DNA of 64,000 nt, taken from Ciceribacter lividus (lineage in GTDB: Bacteria > Pseudomonadota > Alphaproteobacteria > Rhizobiales > Rhizobiaceae). Where the stretch lies: assembly GCF_003337715.1 (NCBI RefSeq), contig NZ_QPIX01000005.1, forward strand, positions 270,986 to 334,985, in the 5' to 3' direction. This document shows, piece after piece, positions 1 through 8,698 of this stretch (the first letter of the stretch is position 1; every line of letters starts with the position of its first letter). The translations under genes and the position numbers were made by a program. The notes under the pieces are model-generated. The model did no database searches, had not been told where the DNA came from, and saw only the letters and a list, made by a program, of their open reading frames with translations.

Positions 1-1261
1 CCGTGAAAAGCGACGGATCGTAACTCTGCACACGCACGCTGCTCAGCACGATGTCGATCCCCTTGTGGCGGATGTGTGCGGCGTCTCCGAAGGGGGCCAC
101 GCTCTCGCCGAAGCGCATTTCGGCATTCGGCACGACGCGCACGACTTCGACAAGCCCGTCGATCGGGTTGCCGGTGCCCGGCGCAGACTTCGCCCCGAAA
201 CGCAAGGGGATTTCCGCCCCTTCGCCGGCCGCCATGCAGAGCTGGACGGCGATCGGGTCCCAGATCATGCCGACCGCCACGTCGGTCGCGCCGCGCAAGA
301 GGAGTTCCTCGAGGATCACCGTCGAATCCCCCGCCGTGCCGCCGCCGGGATTGTCCCACATGTCGGCGATGACGACCGGTCCACGGGGGGCCGTGAGTGC
401 GCGGTTCACGGCCTCTTTCTCGTCGATCTGCGGCATCATGAATGTGCCGCGCAACGAAAAGAGTTCGAGCCCGAGTTTGCGGGCGAGGCGCTCGCCCTTC
501 TCGGGTTTCGCATTGGTGACGGCAATCATCTTGGTGCCGAGTTCCGGCACGTCGCCGGCCATGAAACCGTGGATGACGGAAAGCGACAGCACGTCCTCGT
601 CTTCGGCTTCGATCGCCGTCAGCCTGTCGACGAAGGAGCGCATCGGCTCGCGCGAGGTCGGGAAGACGTCGATCATCCGGCAGTCGAAGACCGACATGAC
701 CGGCTTCACCCGGCCCTCCAGCGTGTCGACGGCGATCCGCCAGAGGTCCTCGGCGCGGGCGACGAAATCCGTGTGCGGGAATTCCTTGAACACGACGAAG
801 AAGTCGGCCGCCGCCACGCGCTTGGCCGTCAGGTGGCTGTGGGGGTCGAGCTCGGCGCAGAGCAGCACGTCCGGCCCGATGATCTCGCGGATGCGCGTGA
901 GAAGGTCGCCCTCCGGATCGATGTAGCCGGCCGCCACCATGGCGCCGTGCAGGCCGAGCACGACGGCGTCGACCGGCATCGCCGCTCGCAACTGGTCGAG
1001 GATCTCGTCGCGCAGTCCCTCGTAGGTCTCGCGGTTGACGAGGCCGGCGGGATCGGCCCAGGCCGCCGTCCCTTCGATCAGCGTCCAGCCCTTCTCCGCA
1101 GCAGCCCTGCGGCCGACGGTGATCGGCGCAGTGCAGAGGGTCGGCGTCTGCGGATGCGTGCCCGGAGGGGCATAGAGGGAATCCTCAAACGCGCGCCGGT
1201 CGATGCAGATCGGCGAGAAGGTGTTGGTTTCCGTTGCGAGGGCGGCGGTGAAGATGCGCAA
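1..1261 (-). CDS. M81 family metallopeptidase (MlrC-like), partial
   Basis: The reading frame runs leftward off the window edge, so the C-terminus is missing; at least 420 codons are present. The product resembles the M81/MlrC (microcystinase C) zinc peptidase family: the N-terminus contains TETNTFSP, followed by LGLHGAM near residue 108, ELDPHSHLT near 145, and the family signature DNPGGGTAGD further on. No ATG is available. The previous gene ends with an in-frame TGA at 1295, so the TTG at 1261 is the best start, preceded by AAAGG about 8 bases upstream. It lies 33 bases after the NTF2-like gene, probably in one transcript. A second, diverged M81 gene lies at 5946. The true substrate is unknown; few members of the family act on microcystin. 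Confidence 0.85.
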   Translation of the reverse strand, partial: MRIFTAALATETNTFSPICIDRRAFEDSLYAPPGTHPQTPTLCTAPITVGRRAAAEKGWTLIEGTAAWADPAGLVNRETYEGLRDEILDQLRAAMPVDAVVLGLHGAMVAAGYIDPEGDLLTRIREIIGPDVLLCAELDPHSHLTAKRVAAADFFVVFKEFPHTDFVARAEDLWRIAVDTLEGRVKPVMSVFDCRMIDVFPTSREPMRSFVDRLTAIEAEDEDVLSLSVIHGFMAGDVPELGTKMIAVTNAKPEKGERLARKLGLELFSLRGTFMMPQIDEKEAVNRALTAPRGPVVIADMWDNPGGGTAGDSTVILEELLLRGATDVAVGMIWDPIAVQLCMAAGEGAEIPLRFGAKSAPGTGNPIDGLVEVVRVVPNAEMRFGESVAPFGDAAHIRHKGIDIVLSSVRVQSYDPSLFT

Positions 1262-1294
1262 GACGATGGCCTTTGGTGTCGTGAGAGAAGAGCC

Positions 1295-1789
1295 TCACCC
1301 CATCGGATAGGGCAGGTAACCCGTAAAGCCGCTGATCTTCCAGCGGCCCTCGTGCAGACGGCAGCAATAGAGCGTCTGCCATTTCATGACGTCGAGACCG
1401 CCGTCGGTCGTTCGTATGCCACCGTCGAACTTCTTGCGTACCAGCGCGGCCTCGCCGACGATCTCGATCTCCTCGAGCCAGGTGGTGCGGAAGATCGCCG
1501 TGCGCGGATCCTCGCCATAGGTCTTGCCGGCGAAATCGCGCGCCTGCCGCAGCCACTCGTCGCGATAGGCGGCGAGCGTCGGAAAGGCTAGCGTCCAGCG
1601 GTCCGGGTTCGGCTCACGATTGCCGCTGACGCCGAGAAAGCCTTCCTCGATGAAGTCGCCGGCGACCATCGACCAGTCGGCGGAAAGGAATGCGTCGATG
1701 TCCCGCGGGACCAGCATCTCCCAGATCGCATGGCGAGCCACGTCGGACGCGGCGAACGGATTCTTATAGGGGTCCCGATGGAGTGTCAT
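1295..1789 (-). CDS. NTF2/SnoaL-like fold protein, function unknown
   Basis: Predicted protein of 164 residues without signal peptide or membrane segments. Its size and pattern, an N-terminal helix followed by alternating aromatic-rich strands ending in WKISGFTGYLP, suggest a small alpha+beta barrel of the NTF2/SnoaL type; this is a fold-level guess, not a recognised family match. The ATG at 1789 is preferred (AAAAGAA upstream); a TTG at 1828 would add 13 residues. The gene is divergent from ridA and followed by the M81 gene, so it probably belongs to the same catabolic unit. It could be a small isomerase/lyase or a binding protein. Confidence 0.7.
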   Translation of the reverse strand: MTLHRDPYKNPFAASDVARHAIWEMLVPRDIDAFLSADWSMVAGDFIEEGFLGVSGNREPNPDRWTLAFPTLAAYRDEWLRQARDFAGKTYGEDPRTAIFRTTWLEEIEIVGEAALVRKKFDGGIRTTDGGLDVMKWQTLYCCRLHEGRWKISGFTGYLPYPMG

Positions 1790-1809
1790 TGCTAAATTCT
1801 TTTCATCAG

Positions 1810-1827
1810 TGCCAATTATCTCTGGCA
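1810..1827. promoter_or_regulatory. Inverted repeat in the divergent promoter region
   Basis: TGCCA-N8-TGGCA is a perfect 5-bp dyad in the 100-bp gap between the NTF2-like gene and ridA. The surrounding gap is more AT-rich than the genes. An RpiR-type regulator is encoded 480 bases downstream, so this is a plausible operator, but no binding consensus is known to me for it and short dyads can arise by chance. Confidence 0.3.
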
Positions 1828-1889
1828 AAATTCGGTTTTCCGTGATGATTTGTCAATCAAGTATGAAAACAATTTGCGACGAGTGAGTC

Positions 1890-2276
1890 ATGGCGATCAG
1901 GCGTTACGGCAGTGAGCAATCCGGTGCAGGCGGGCAGCGCCTGCCTTTTGCCCGCGCCGTCGAGGCCGATGGTTGGCTGCATGTTTCCGGCCAGGTCGCG
2001 ATGGAGAACGGCGAAATCGTCCAGGGTGGCATCGTCGAGCAGACCCACAAGGCGATCGCCAACCTGATCGCCATCCTGCATGAGGCCGGTTACGGCGTCG
2101 AGCACGTCGTGCGTTGCGGTGTGTGGCTCGACGATCCCCGCGACTTCTGGAGCTTCAACAAGGTCTACCAGCAGTATTTCGGCGAGCATCCGCCGGCCCG
2201 CGCCTGCGTGCAGTCGTCGATGATGGTCGATTGCAAGGTCGAGATCGACTGCATAGCCTACAAGCCTTCGAAATAG
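1890..2276 (+). CDS. RidA family (YjgF/YER057c/UK114) enamine/imine deaminase-like protein
   Basis: Compact 128-residue cytosolic protein of the Rid family. In characterised RidA proteins the conserved arginine hydrolyses reactive enamine/imine intermediates to ketoacids; here the equivalent segment is PPARACVQ with Arg104, preceded by the typical segment GVWLDDPRDFWSFNKVY. Length matches the family. It opens the rightward half of the divergent cluster, just before an RpiR regulator. In this context it probably detoxifies or processes an imine formed during breakdown of an amino sugar or amino acid. Rid subfamily cannot be fixed by eye, so paralogue-specific substrates remain open. Confidence 0.9.
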   Translation: MAIRRYGSEQSGAGGQRLPFARAVEADGWLHVSGQVAMENGEIVQGGIVEQTHKAIANLIAILHEAGYGVEHVVRCGVWLDDPRDFWSFNKVYQQYFGEHPPARACVQSSMMVDCKVEIDCIAYKPSK

Positions 2277-2302
2277 CGTTCGGAAGCGGGGAAGGGGCTG
2301 CA

Positions 2303-3166
2303 GTGGACATTTTCGCGACATTACAGGAAGAAGCGGGGCAGTTTTCGCCCTCCGAGCAACGCATCGTGGATATCCTGCTCGACCAGTTCGATTTCGCCGT
2401 CAATGCCTCGATCATCGAGCTTGCCGAGCGCGCCCAGGTCTCACCGCCGACCGTCACGCGCTTCTGCCGGCGGCTCGGTTGCCAGAGCTTTGCCGATTTC
2501 AAGGTGAATCTCGCCCGCACCGCCTATGTCGGCGTGCGCTACCTCAATCCGGAGGCCGAGAGCACCAAGCCAGCGGATGTCGCGGCGGACGTGATCACCA
2601 AGGCGCAGAACGCGCTCTACCTCGTTCACCGCGCGCTCGATCCGGACATGCTGGAAAAGGCCGCGGATCGCCTGTCGCGGGCCGAGATGCTCTACGCCTT
2701 CGGCTCCGGTGGCAATTCCTCGATGATCGCGGGCGAGATCCAGAACCGGCTGTTCCGGCTGGGCGTGCGGGTGACGGTCAGCAACGACCACAGCATGCAA
2801 TTGATGATGACGGCGGCGGCACGCTCGAACGACGTCGTCATCGGCTCGTCGCTCTCCGGCCGCAACAGCGAACTCGTGCGCTGCTTCAATCTCGCCCGCG
2901 AGAACGGCATCGCCACCATTGCGCTGACCCAGAGCGACAGCCCCGTCGCGCGCGCCGCCGAGATCGTCATCGGCATCGACCTGCCGGAGGGCGAGAACAT
3001 CTTCCGCCCGACCTCGACCCGCTTCGCCTATCTCGCGGTGGTCGATGTGCTGGCGAGTCTCGTCGCCTACCGCAATCGCAAGACCTCACAGATCACCCTG
3101 CGCCACATCAAACAACAGCTGGTCGAGCATCGCGACGGCGACGACCGGCAACTTCTGGGAGATTAG
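2303..3166 (+). CDS. RpiR family transcriptional regulator (HTH + SIS domain)
   Basis: Predicted 287-residue regulator. The N-terminal RpiR helix-turn-helix spans roughly residues 20-70 (AQVSPPTVTRFCRRLGCQSF), followed by a SIS sugar-phosphate-binding domain at about 115-250 that includes FGSGGNSSMIAGEI and IGSSLSGRN. The chosen start is the GTG at 2303, with GAAGGGG upstream; longer in-frame starts overlap ridA. RpiR regulators usually sense phosphorylated sugars or amino-sugar phosphates, consistent with the GH20 enzyme downstream. It is the only regulator in the cluster and the likely controller of both divergent arms. Confidence 0.92.
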   Translation: MDIFATLQEEAGQFSPSEQRIVDILLDQFDFAVNASIIELAERAQVSPPTVTRFCRRLGCQSFADFKVNLARTAYVGVRYLNPEAESTKPADVAADVITKAQNALYLVHRALDPDMLEKAADRLSRAEMLYAFGSGGNSSMIAGEIQNRLFRLGVRVTVSNDHSMQLMMTAAARSNDVVIGSSLSGRNSELVRCFNLARENGIATIALTQSDSPVARAAEIVIGIDLPEGENIFRPTSTRFAYLAVVDVLASLVAYRNRKTSQITLRHIKQQLVEHRDGDDRQLLGD

Positions 3167-3209
3167 CCTTGTTCGCTGCCCGTCACTCCGCTTTCCGGGA
3201 GGCTTCGCC

Positions 3210-3986
3210 GTGAATCGCTCCGTTGCCGTCGTGACGGGTGCGGCCGGCGATATCGGACGAGCGATCGCCGCACGGCTCGTCGAAAGCCACGACACCGTCG
3301 TGCTTCTCGACATCGACGCCGAAGCATTACGCGGCGCTGCCGAGAGCACCGGAGCGCCGGACCGCATGGTTCCCGCCGTCTGCGACGTCACGAGCGAAGA
3401 AGGCCTTGCGGACGCCGCCAGCCGGGCGGCACGGCTGGGGCGGGTGAAGACACTCGTCAACAATGCCGGCGCGGCGCGTGCCGTCAGCCTGCACGATACC
3501 GACGGCGAGATCTGGCGGAAGGACAGTGCGCTCAACCTCGAAGCGCCGTTTCTCTGCTTCCGCGCCTTCGAGGACGCCTTGAAGGAGAGCGGCGGATCGG
3601 TGGTCAACATCGCCTCGGTGAACGGTCTCGCGGTCTACGGCCATCCCGCCTACAGCGCAGCCAAGGCAGGCCTCATTCATCTGACGAAGCTGATCGCCGT
3701 CGAGTACGGAAAGTTCGGCATCCGCGCGAATGCGGTCGCCCCCGGCACGGTGCGCACCCGCGCCTGGGAGGCGCGCGCCGCCGCCAATCCTCAGGTCTTC
3801 GAGGAGGCGAAGCGCTGGTATCCGCTGCGCCGCATCGTCGACCCTGACGATGTCGCGAACGCCGTTTTCTTTCTTGCGAGCGAGCAGGCGGCGGCGATCA
3901 CGGGCGTCTGCCTTGCCGTCGACTGCGGCCTGACGGCCGGCCAGGCCGAACTCGCCGGCACCTTCTCGCAATCGCCGCACTACTGA
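3210..3986 (+). CDS. Short-chain dehydrogenase/reductase (SDR)
   Basis: Classical SDR of 258 residues. Visible motifs are the cofactor loop TGAAGDIG (residues 9-16), NNAG (84-87), catalytic Ser136 and the YSAAK active site (Tyr148, Lys152). The acidic D34 after the second strand (LLDID) favours NAD(H) over NADP(H). The start is GTG 3210 with GGGAGGC upstream; the frame is open further upstream but overlaps the regulator. It lies 43 bases after rpiR and 24 before the GH20 gene, so it is part of the operon. It probably oxidises a sugar or hydroxy-acid intermediate; the substrate cannot be read from sequence. Confidence 0.93.
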   Translation: MNRSVAVVTGAAGDIGRAIAARLVESHDTVVLLDIDAEALRGAAESTGAPDRMVPAVCDVTSEEGLADAASRAARLGRVKTLVNNAGAARAVSLHDTDGEIWRKDSALNLEAPFLCFRAFEDALKESGGSVVNIASVNGLAVYGHPAYSAAKAGLIHLTKLIAVEYGKFGIRANAVAPGTVRTRAWEARAAANPQVFEEAKRWYPLRRIVDPDDVANAVFFLASEQAAAITGVCLAVDCGLTAGQAELAGTFSQSPHY

Positions 3987-4010
3987 GCAAAGATCGAAGG
4001 GGAACGCATC

Positions 4011-5933
4011 ATGGCCAGGGCCCAATTCCGTCTCGAAAACGCCTGGTATCCGACGGCGGGAAGCGCAGGCGGCGGCTTCGTCTTCACGCTGGTCAATCTC
4101 TCCGCGGAAGCGATCACGGATTTCAGGCTCGCCTATACCTCGCTCACCCGTGTCAGCGAGGCCCCGGCCTGCGGCAATGCCACCTTCCTGAAGCGCAACG
4201 CCAACTTCCACCAATATGCGCCGCCGGCGGGCTTCTCGCTGGCACCGGGCGCATCCTGGCGTTTCACCGTCGAGGGCCTGCTGCGCCCGGCGCGCCACAG
4301 GACGGACGGGGCAAAGTCGGCCTACCTTACGCTCGCCGACGGGAGCCATCGTGCCGTCGAGGTCGGCGACCTGATGCTGGAGGGGCGCCACAGCGAGCCG
4401 GCGCCGCAACTGCTGCCCGAGGGTGAAGTGCGGGAACCGTTCTCGATCCTGCCCTGGCCGGCAAAGGCGTCGCTGACCGCCGGCGAAACCGTCCCCGTCG
4501 CGCTCCATCCCGCAGCAGGCGCTACGCTTGACGAATTACGGGCGATCGAGACCGTTCTTTCCCTGTTCCGGCGGCTCTATTCGGTCGCCCATGTGCCGTT
4601 CGCGCTGGCGCCGGTCCATGAGGGTCGGGTCCTGCGCTTCTCGAAACAGGACGGCATTGCACCGTCCGGCTACGAGCTTTCCTTCGACGCCGACGCCATC
4701 ACCTTGCGCTACGGCGATGCGGCGGGCCTGCAATACGGCCTGACGGTGCTCGCCCAGCTTCTCCACGGCGCGCGGACGAAGCCCGATGCCTTCCGTTTCC
4801 CGGCATTGGGGACGATATCGGACGCGCCCCGCTACGGCTGGCGCGGCTGCCATCTCGACGTGTCGCGACAGTTCTATCCCGTCGCCGATGTGAAGCGGCT
4901 TATCGACATCCTCGCCTGGTTCCGGATGAACATCTTCCACTGGCACCTGACGGACGACGAGGCCTGGCGGCTCGAAATCAGGGCCTTCCCCGAACTCACG
5001 ACCGTCGGCGTGCTGCGCGGGCCGGACGAGCCGCTGCTGCCGCAGCTCGGAAACGGCGCCGAACCGGTCGGCGGCTTCTATACGCAGGAGGAGGCGAGGG
5101 AGGTCGTCGCTCACGCCGCCGCGCTTGCGATCGAGGTCGTTCCGGAAATCGACATTCCCGGCCACAGCACGGCCGCGCTCGCCGCGCTTCCCGATCTCGT
5201 CGACGGGCAGGAGGCGCCGGACAGCTATCGATCCGTCCAGGGCTATCCCAACAATGCCCTCAACCCGGCGATCGAGCGGACCTACGAGTTCCTCGGCAAG
5301 GTCTTCGACGAGATGGTCGACATCTTCCCGTCGAAGCTCATCCATATCGGCGGCGACGAGGTGGCCGCGAACACCTGGATGGCCTCACCGCTTGCCCGCA
5401 GCCTCATGGAACGGGAAGGGATCGAAGGCACGTTCGGGCTGCAATCCTATTTCATGAAGCGTATCCAGGGGATGCTCGCCGAGCGCGACCGGAGGCTGGC
5501 CGGCTGGGACGAAGTTTCCCACGGCGGCGGCGTCGATCCGGCGGGGACGCTCCTGATGGCCTGGCAGAAGCCGGAGGTCGGCCTCGGACTCGCAAGACAG
5601 GGCTATGACGTGGTGATGACGCCGGGCCAGGCCTATTACCTCGACATGGTGCAGGCGCGCGAATGGCAGGAGCCGGGCGCGAGCTGGGCGGGAACCGTGC
5701 CGCCGCACCACACCTATACATACGAGGCGGTCGGCGAATTCCCCGACGAGTTGAAGCCGCGCATGCGCGGCGTGCAGGCCTGCATCTGGTCGGAGCATTT
5801 CCTCAATCGCGATTATTTCAACCACCTCGTGTTCCCGCGCCTGCCGGCAGTCGCGGAGGCGGCATGGACCCCGACCGAAGGCAAGGATTGGCTGCGCTTT
5901 GCGGCGATCGTCCGCCTGAGCCCGCGCTACTGA
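4011..5933 (+). CDS. Family 20 beta-N-acetylhexosaminidase
   Basis: A 640-residue glycoside hydrolase. An N-terminal beta-rich domain (about 1-130) and a GH20b-like domain (about 140-260) precede the TIM barrel. Barrel motifs include WHLTDDEAWRLE near 313 and HIGGDE, whose Asp449-Glu450 is the catalytic pair of GH20. GH20 enzymes release terminal GlcNAc/GalNAc by substrate-assisted catalysis. No signal peptide is visible, so the enzyme should act in the cytoplasm on an imported substrate. It sits 12 bases before the second M81 gene. Chitobiose, muropeptide or a GlcNAc conjugate are candidate substrates. Confidence 0.95.
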   Translation: MARAQFRLENAWYPTAGSAGGGFVFTLVNLSAEAITDFRLAYTSLTRVSEAPACGNATFLKRNANFHQYAPPAGFSLAPGASWRFTVEGLLRPARHRTDGAKSAYLTLADGSHRAVEVGDLMLEGRHSEPAPQLLPEGEVREPFSILPWPAKASLTAGETVPVALHPAAGATLDELRAIETVLSLFRRLYSVAHVPFALAPVHEGRVLRFSKQDGIAPSGYELSFDADAITLRYGDAAGLQYGLTVLAQLLHGARTKPDAFRFPALGTISDAPRYGWRGCHLDVSRQFYPVADVKRLIDILAWFRMNIFHWHLTDDEAWRLEIRAFPELTTVGVLRGPDEPLLPQLGNGAEPVGGFYTQEEAREVVAHAAALAIEVVPEIDIPGHSTAALAALPDLVDGQEAPDSYRSVQGYPNNALNPAIERTYEFLGKVFDEMVDIFPSKLIHIGGDEVAANTWMASPLARSLMEREGIEGTFGLQSYFMKRIQGMLAERDRRLAGWDEVSHGGGVDPAGTLLMAWQKPEVGLGLARQGYDVVMTPGQAYYLDMVQAREWQEPGASWAGTVPPHHTYTYEAVGEFPDELKPRMRGVQACIWSEHFLNRDYFNHLVFPRLPAVAEAAWTPTEGKDWLRFAAIVRLSPRY

Positions 5934-5945
5934 GGGGAAACGTAA

Positions 5946-7388
5946 ATGACCTTGCGCATTGCCGTCGGCGGCATCCACACCGAGTGCAGCACGTCCTCCC
6001 CGGTGCTCATGCAGCCAGAGGATTTTCGCGTGTTGCGGGGGGATGACCTCCTCGCGGCCGACTATTTCAGCTTTCTCGGCGGTGACGGGATCGAACCGTT
6101 GCCGTTGCTGCATGCACGCGCGGTGCCCGGCGGTCCCGTGGCGCGAGGGACCTACGAGGCTTTCAAAGCCGAGTTCCTGGAGCGGTTGAAGTCGGCGCTG
6201 CCGGTGGACGGGCTCTATCTCGCCATGCACGGCGCGATGAACGTCGAGGGCATGGACGACGCCGAGGGCGACTGGATTGCTGCGGCGCGTGCTGTGGTCG
6301 GTCCCGAGGTCCCGGTCGCCGCGAGCTACGATCTCCACGGCAACGTGACCCAGAAGATCATCGACCAGCTCGACATCTTCGCCGGCTACCGGACTGCGCC
6401 GCATATCGACGTGCGTGAGACCATGGTGCGTGCCTGGTCGATGTTGCTGCGGGCGCTCGTGACCGGCGAGCGGCCGGGCGTCGCCTGGACGCCGGTTCCG
6501 GTGCTTCTGCCGGGCGAGCGCACCTCGACCGAGGACGAGCCGGCGAGCGGCCTCTATCGCAAGCTGCCGGAGCACGACGCCCGCCCCGGAATCTGGGACG
6601 CCAACCTGATGGTCGGCTATGTCTGGGCCGACGAGCCGCGCGCCACCGCCTGTTCGGTGGTGACGGCGACCGACCGGGCCGCCGCCGGACGGACGGCAAG
6701 CGAAATCGCGCAGTCCTACTGGGATGCACGCGAGGACTTCCGCTTCGGTCCGGTGACGGGCCCGCTCGAAGACATGCTGGACATCGCCGAGAGGGCGGAC
6801 ACACGTCCGGTCATCCTCGCCGACTCGGGCGACAATCCGACCGGCGGAGGGGTCGGCGACCGTGCCGATGTTCTGAAGGCGCTGATCGCACGGAATTTCG
6901 ACGGTGCCGTCATCGCCGGCATCACCGACCTACCGGCGGTTGACGCCTGTTTCGCGGCAGGCGAGGGCGCCTGCGTTCGGCTAACGATCGGCGGCTCGCT
7001 CGACCCGGCGAGCCCTTCGGTCGAGGCGGAGGTGACGGTGGAGCGCCTCGACGATCCGGGTTCGTCCGCCGACCGGCAGGCGGTGGTGGTGATCGGCGGC
7101 ATCACGCTGGTGCTCGCGGCGAAGCGCCAGCCCTATCACGCCATCGCGGATTTCACGCGCCTCGGGCTTGATCCTGCCGATGTGCGGCTGCTGGTGGTGA
7201 AATCCGGCTATCTCTCGCCCGAGCTCGCGCCGATCGCCAATCCGAACTTGATGGCGCTGACCGACGGCGTCATCAACCAGGATATCGAGGCATTGCCGAA
7301 CCGCCGCCGCGGCCGGCCGACCTATCCCTTCGACAAGAATTTCGCCTATCGGCCGGAGGTCCGCTTCTCCGCCCGCTGGCGCGATTGA
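5946..7388 (+). CDS. M81 family metallopeptidase (MlrC-like), complete
   Basis: Complete M81 protein of 480 residues. It has the N-terminal VGGIHTECST motif (His11, Glu13), HGAM at 95-98, DLHGN at 129-133 and the signature DNPTGGGVGD near 298. These carry the putative zinc ligands of the family. No signal peptide, so cytoplasmic. It follows the GH20 gene by 12 bases. Compared with the partial paralogue at 1-1261 it is the more canonical copy (DLHGN rather than DPHSH). The function may be peptide or amide bond hydrolysis on the same imported conjugate that the hexosaminidase attacks; this is inferred from context. Confidence 0.93.
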   Translation: MTLRIAVGGIHTECSTSSPVLMQPEDFRVLRGDDLLAADYFSFLGGDGIEPLPLLHARAVPGGPVARGTYEAFKAEFLERLKSALPVDGLYLAMHGAMNVEGMDDAEGDWIAAARAVVGPEVPVAASYDLHGNVTQKIIDQLDIFAGYRTAPHIDVRETMVRAWSMLLRALVTGERPGVAWTPVPVLLPGERTSTEDEPASGLYRKLPEHDARPGIWDANLMVGYVWADEPRATACSVVTATDRAAAGRTASEIAQSYWDAREDFRFGPVTGPLEDMLDIAERADTRPVILADSGDNPTGGGVGDRADVLKALIARNFDGAVIAGITDLPAVDACFAAGEGACVRLTIGGSLDPASPSVEAEVTVERLDDPGSSADRQAVVVIGGITLVLAAKRQPYHAIADFTRLGLDPADVRLLVVKSGYLSPELAPIANPNLMALTDGVINQDIEALPNRRRGRPTYPFDKNFAYRPEVRFSARWRD

Positions 7389-7465
7389 CGTCGCCTACAC
7401 ACCACGCGGCGCGGACGACGATGCGTCCCGCGACCATATCCGCGCAATTTTGCAAGCGTGCCGCC

Positions 7466-8698
7466 ATGCTGACGAGCCTGTCGATCATCTTCCGCCATCC
7501 GCCGGTACGCGTCAGCGCGCTTGCGATCTTCCTCTTCGGCTTTTCAGGCGCGGCGACATCGCCGTACATGTCGCTGATCGGCATCCGCGAACTCGGATTG
7601 TCGGATCACGCCTATTCCGTGCTGATCTTCGTCGCCGCCCTGGTCAATGTGAGCGCCAGCATCACCGCCGGCATCCTGGTCGACCGGCTCGGACATTATC
7701 GTCGTCCGATGATCGCCACTTCGCTCTTCGGCGTCGCCGGCTTCGCCATGGTCTACGCCTTCCCCGCAGTACCCGTCTTCGTGCTTGCGATGCTCGTCTT
7801 CATCCCGGTCTTCGGCTCGGTCAATTCGCTGATCTTCGCCAACATCCGGGCCGTGTCGGCCGGCATGGCGGCGCGCGACCTGATCGCCGTCAACTCGGTC
7901 GTCCGGGCCGTGCTCTCGCTCTCCTGGGTCCTGGTGCCGGGTCTCGTCGGCGCGCTTCTCGTCGGCGCGCCGTCCATGCTGCCGTCTTTCCTCTTTGCGA
8001 GCCTGGCCTGTGGCGGCTGTTTCCTCATCTTCGCCTTCATGCTGCCGCGCGGGGCCAAAGGAGAGGGCAGGGCGCCACCGCGACACGCCGCCTTCCTCGC
8101 CTCGCTCGGCGAGATCGCCTCCGGCAAGGTGCTGCCGCGCGTCCTGGCGATCGCGTTGATATCGTCGATGCTGCACGTCAACGGCGTGGTTCTGCCGCTC
8201 GTCGTCACCGGCAAGGCACGGGGCACCACGGTGGATGTCGGCACGATTGTCGGCATCGTCGCCTTCCTGGAGATTGTCTTCATCCTCTTCTGGGGCTGGG
8301 TCGAACGACGGACCTCTGCGCGTTTCGCGATCACTGCGAGCGCATGCGTCTACGCCGTCTACCTCGTCTTCCTCGGGCTCGCCGATGCCCCGCGTGACGT
8401 TTACGTGCTGACGCTGGTCGCCGGGCTCGGCGCCGCCGGTATCATCTCCGTTCCGATCACCTATCTCCAGGATCTCATCGCCGAGCGGGCCGGGCTCGGC
8501 AGTTCACTGATCGCCGTCAACGTCTTCCTGAGCGGCGGCCTGAGTTCGCTGGCGTTTGCCCTCGGCACGGCGATCAGCGACTATGCCGGCACGGCGATTC
8601 TGGGAGCCTTCGTCGGGTTGTGCGGCATCGTGCTGCTGCGTCTCCTCGATCGCTCCGGCACTGCGGCGTTGCGGGAGGCAGACGATGAAGGAACGTGA
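7466..8698 (+). CDS. MFS transporter, sugar-efflux (SET)-like
   Basis: About 410 residues with twelve predicted membrane segments, typical of the major facilitator superfamily. The loop between segments 2 and 3 reads DRLGHYRRP, the usual MFS motif A position. The overall pattern recalls the sugar efflux (SetA/SetB) subgroup, but by-eye assignment is weak. The ATG at 7466 gives an N-terminus starting just before the first hydrophobic segment; ATG 7421 or TTG 7385 are possible upstream alternatives and no start has a strong ribosome binding site. Its end overlaps cutC. It is the only transporter of the cluster inside the window, so it either imports the substrate or exports a product. Confidence 0.85.
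   Translation: MLTSLSIIFRHPPVRVSALAIFLFGFSGAATSPYMSLIGIRELGLSDHAYSVLIFVAALVNVSASITAGILVDRLGHYRRPMIATSLFGVAGFAMVYAFPAVPVFVLAMLVFIPVFGSVNSLIFANIRAVSAGMAARDLIAVNSVVRAVLSLSWVLVPGLVGALLVGAPSMLPSFLFASLACGGCFLIFAFMLPRGAKGEGRAPPRHAAFLASLGEIASGKVLPRVLAIALISSMLHVNGVVLPLVVTGKARGTTVDVGTIVGIVAFLEIVFILFWGWVERRTSARFAITASACVYAVYLVFLGLADAPRDVYVLTLVAGLGAAGIISVPITYLQDLIAERAGLGSSLIAVNVFLSGGLSSLAFALGTAISDYAGTAILGAFVGLCGIVLLRLLDRSGTAALREADDEGT

Noticed and set aside
65..1591. Long open frames on the plus strand, 508 residues
   Set aside because: They run opposite to the M81 and NTF2-like genes, are rich in Arg/His/Asp/Glu and match no protein pattern; they are shadows of GC-rich codon usage.
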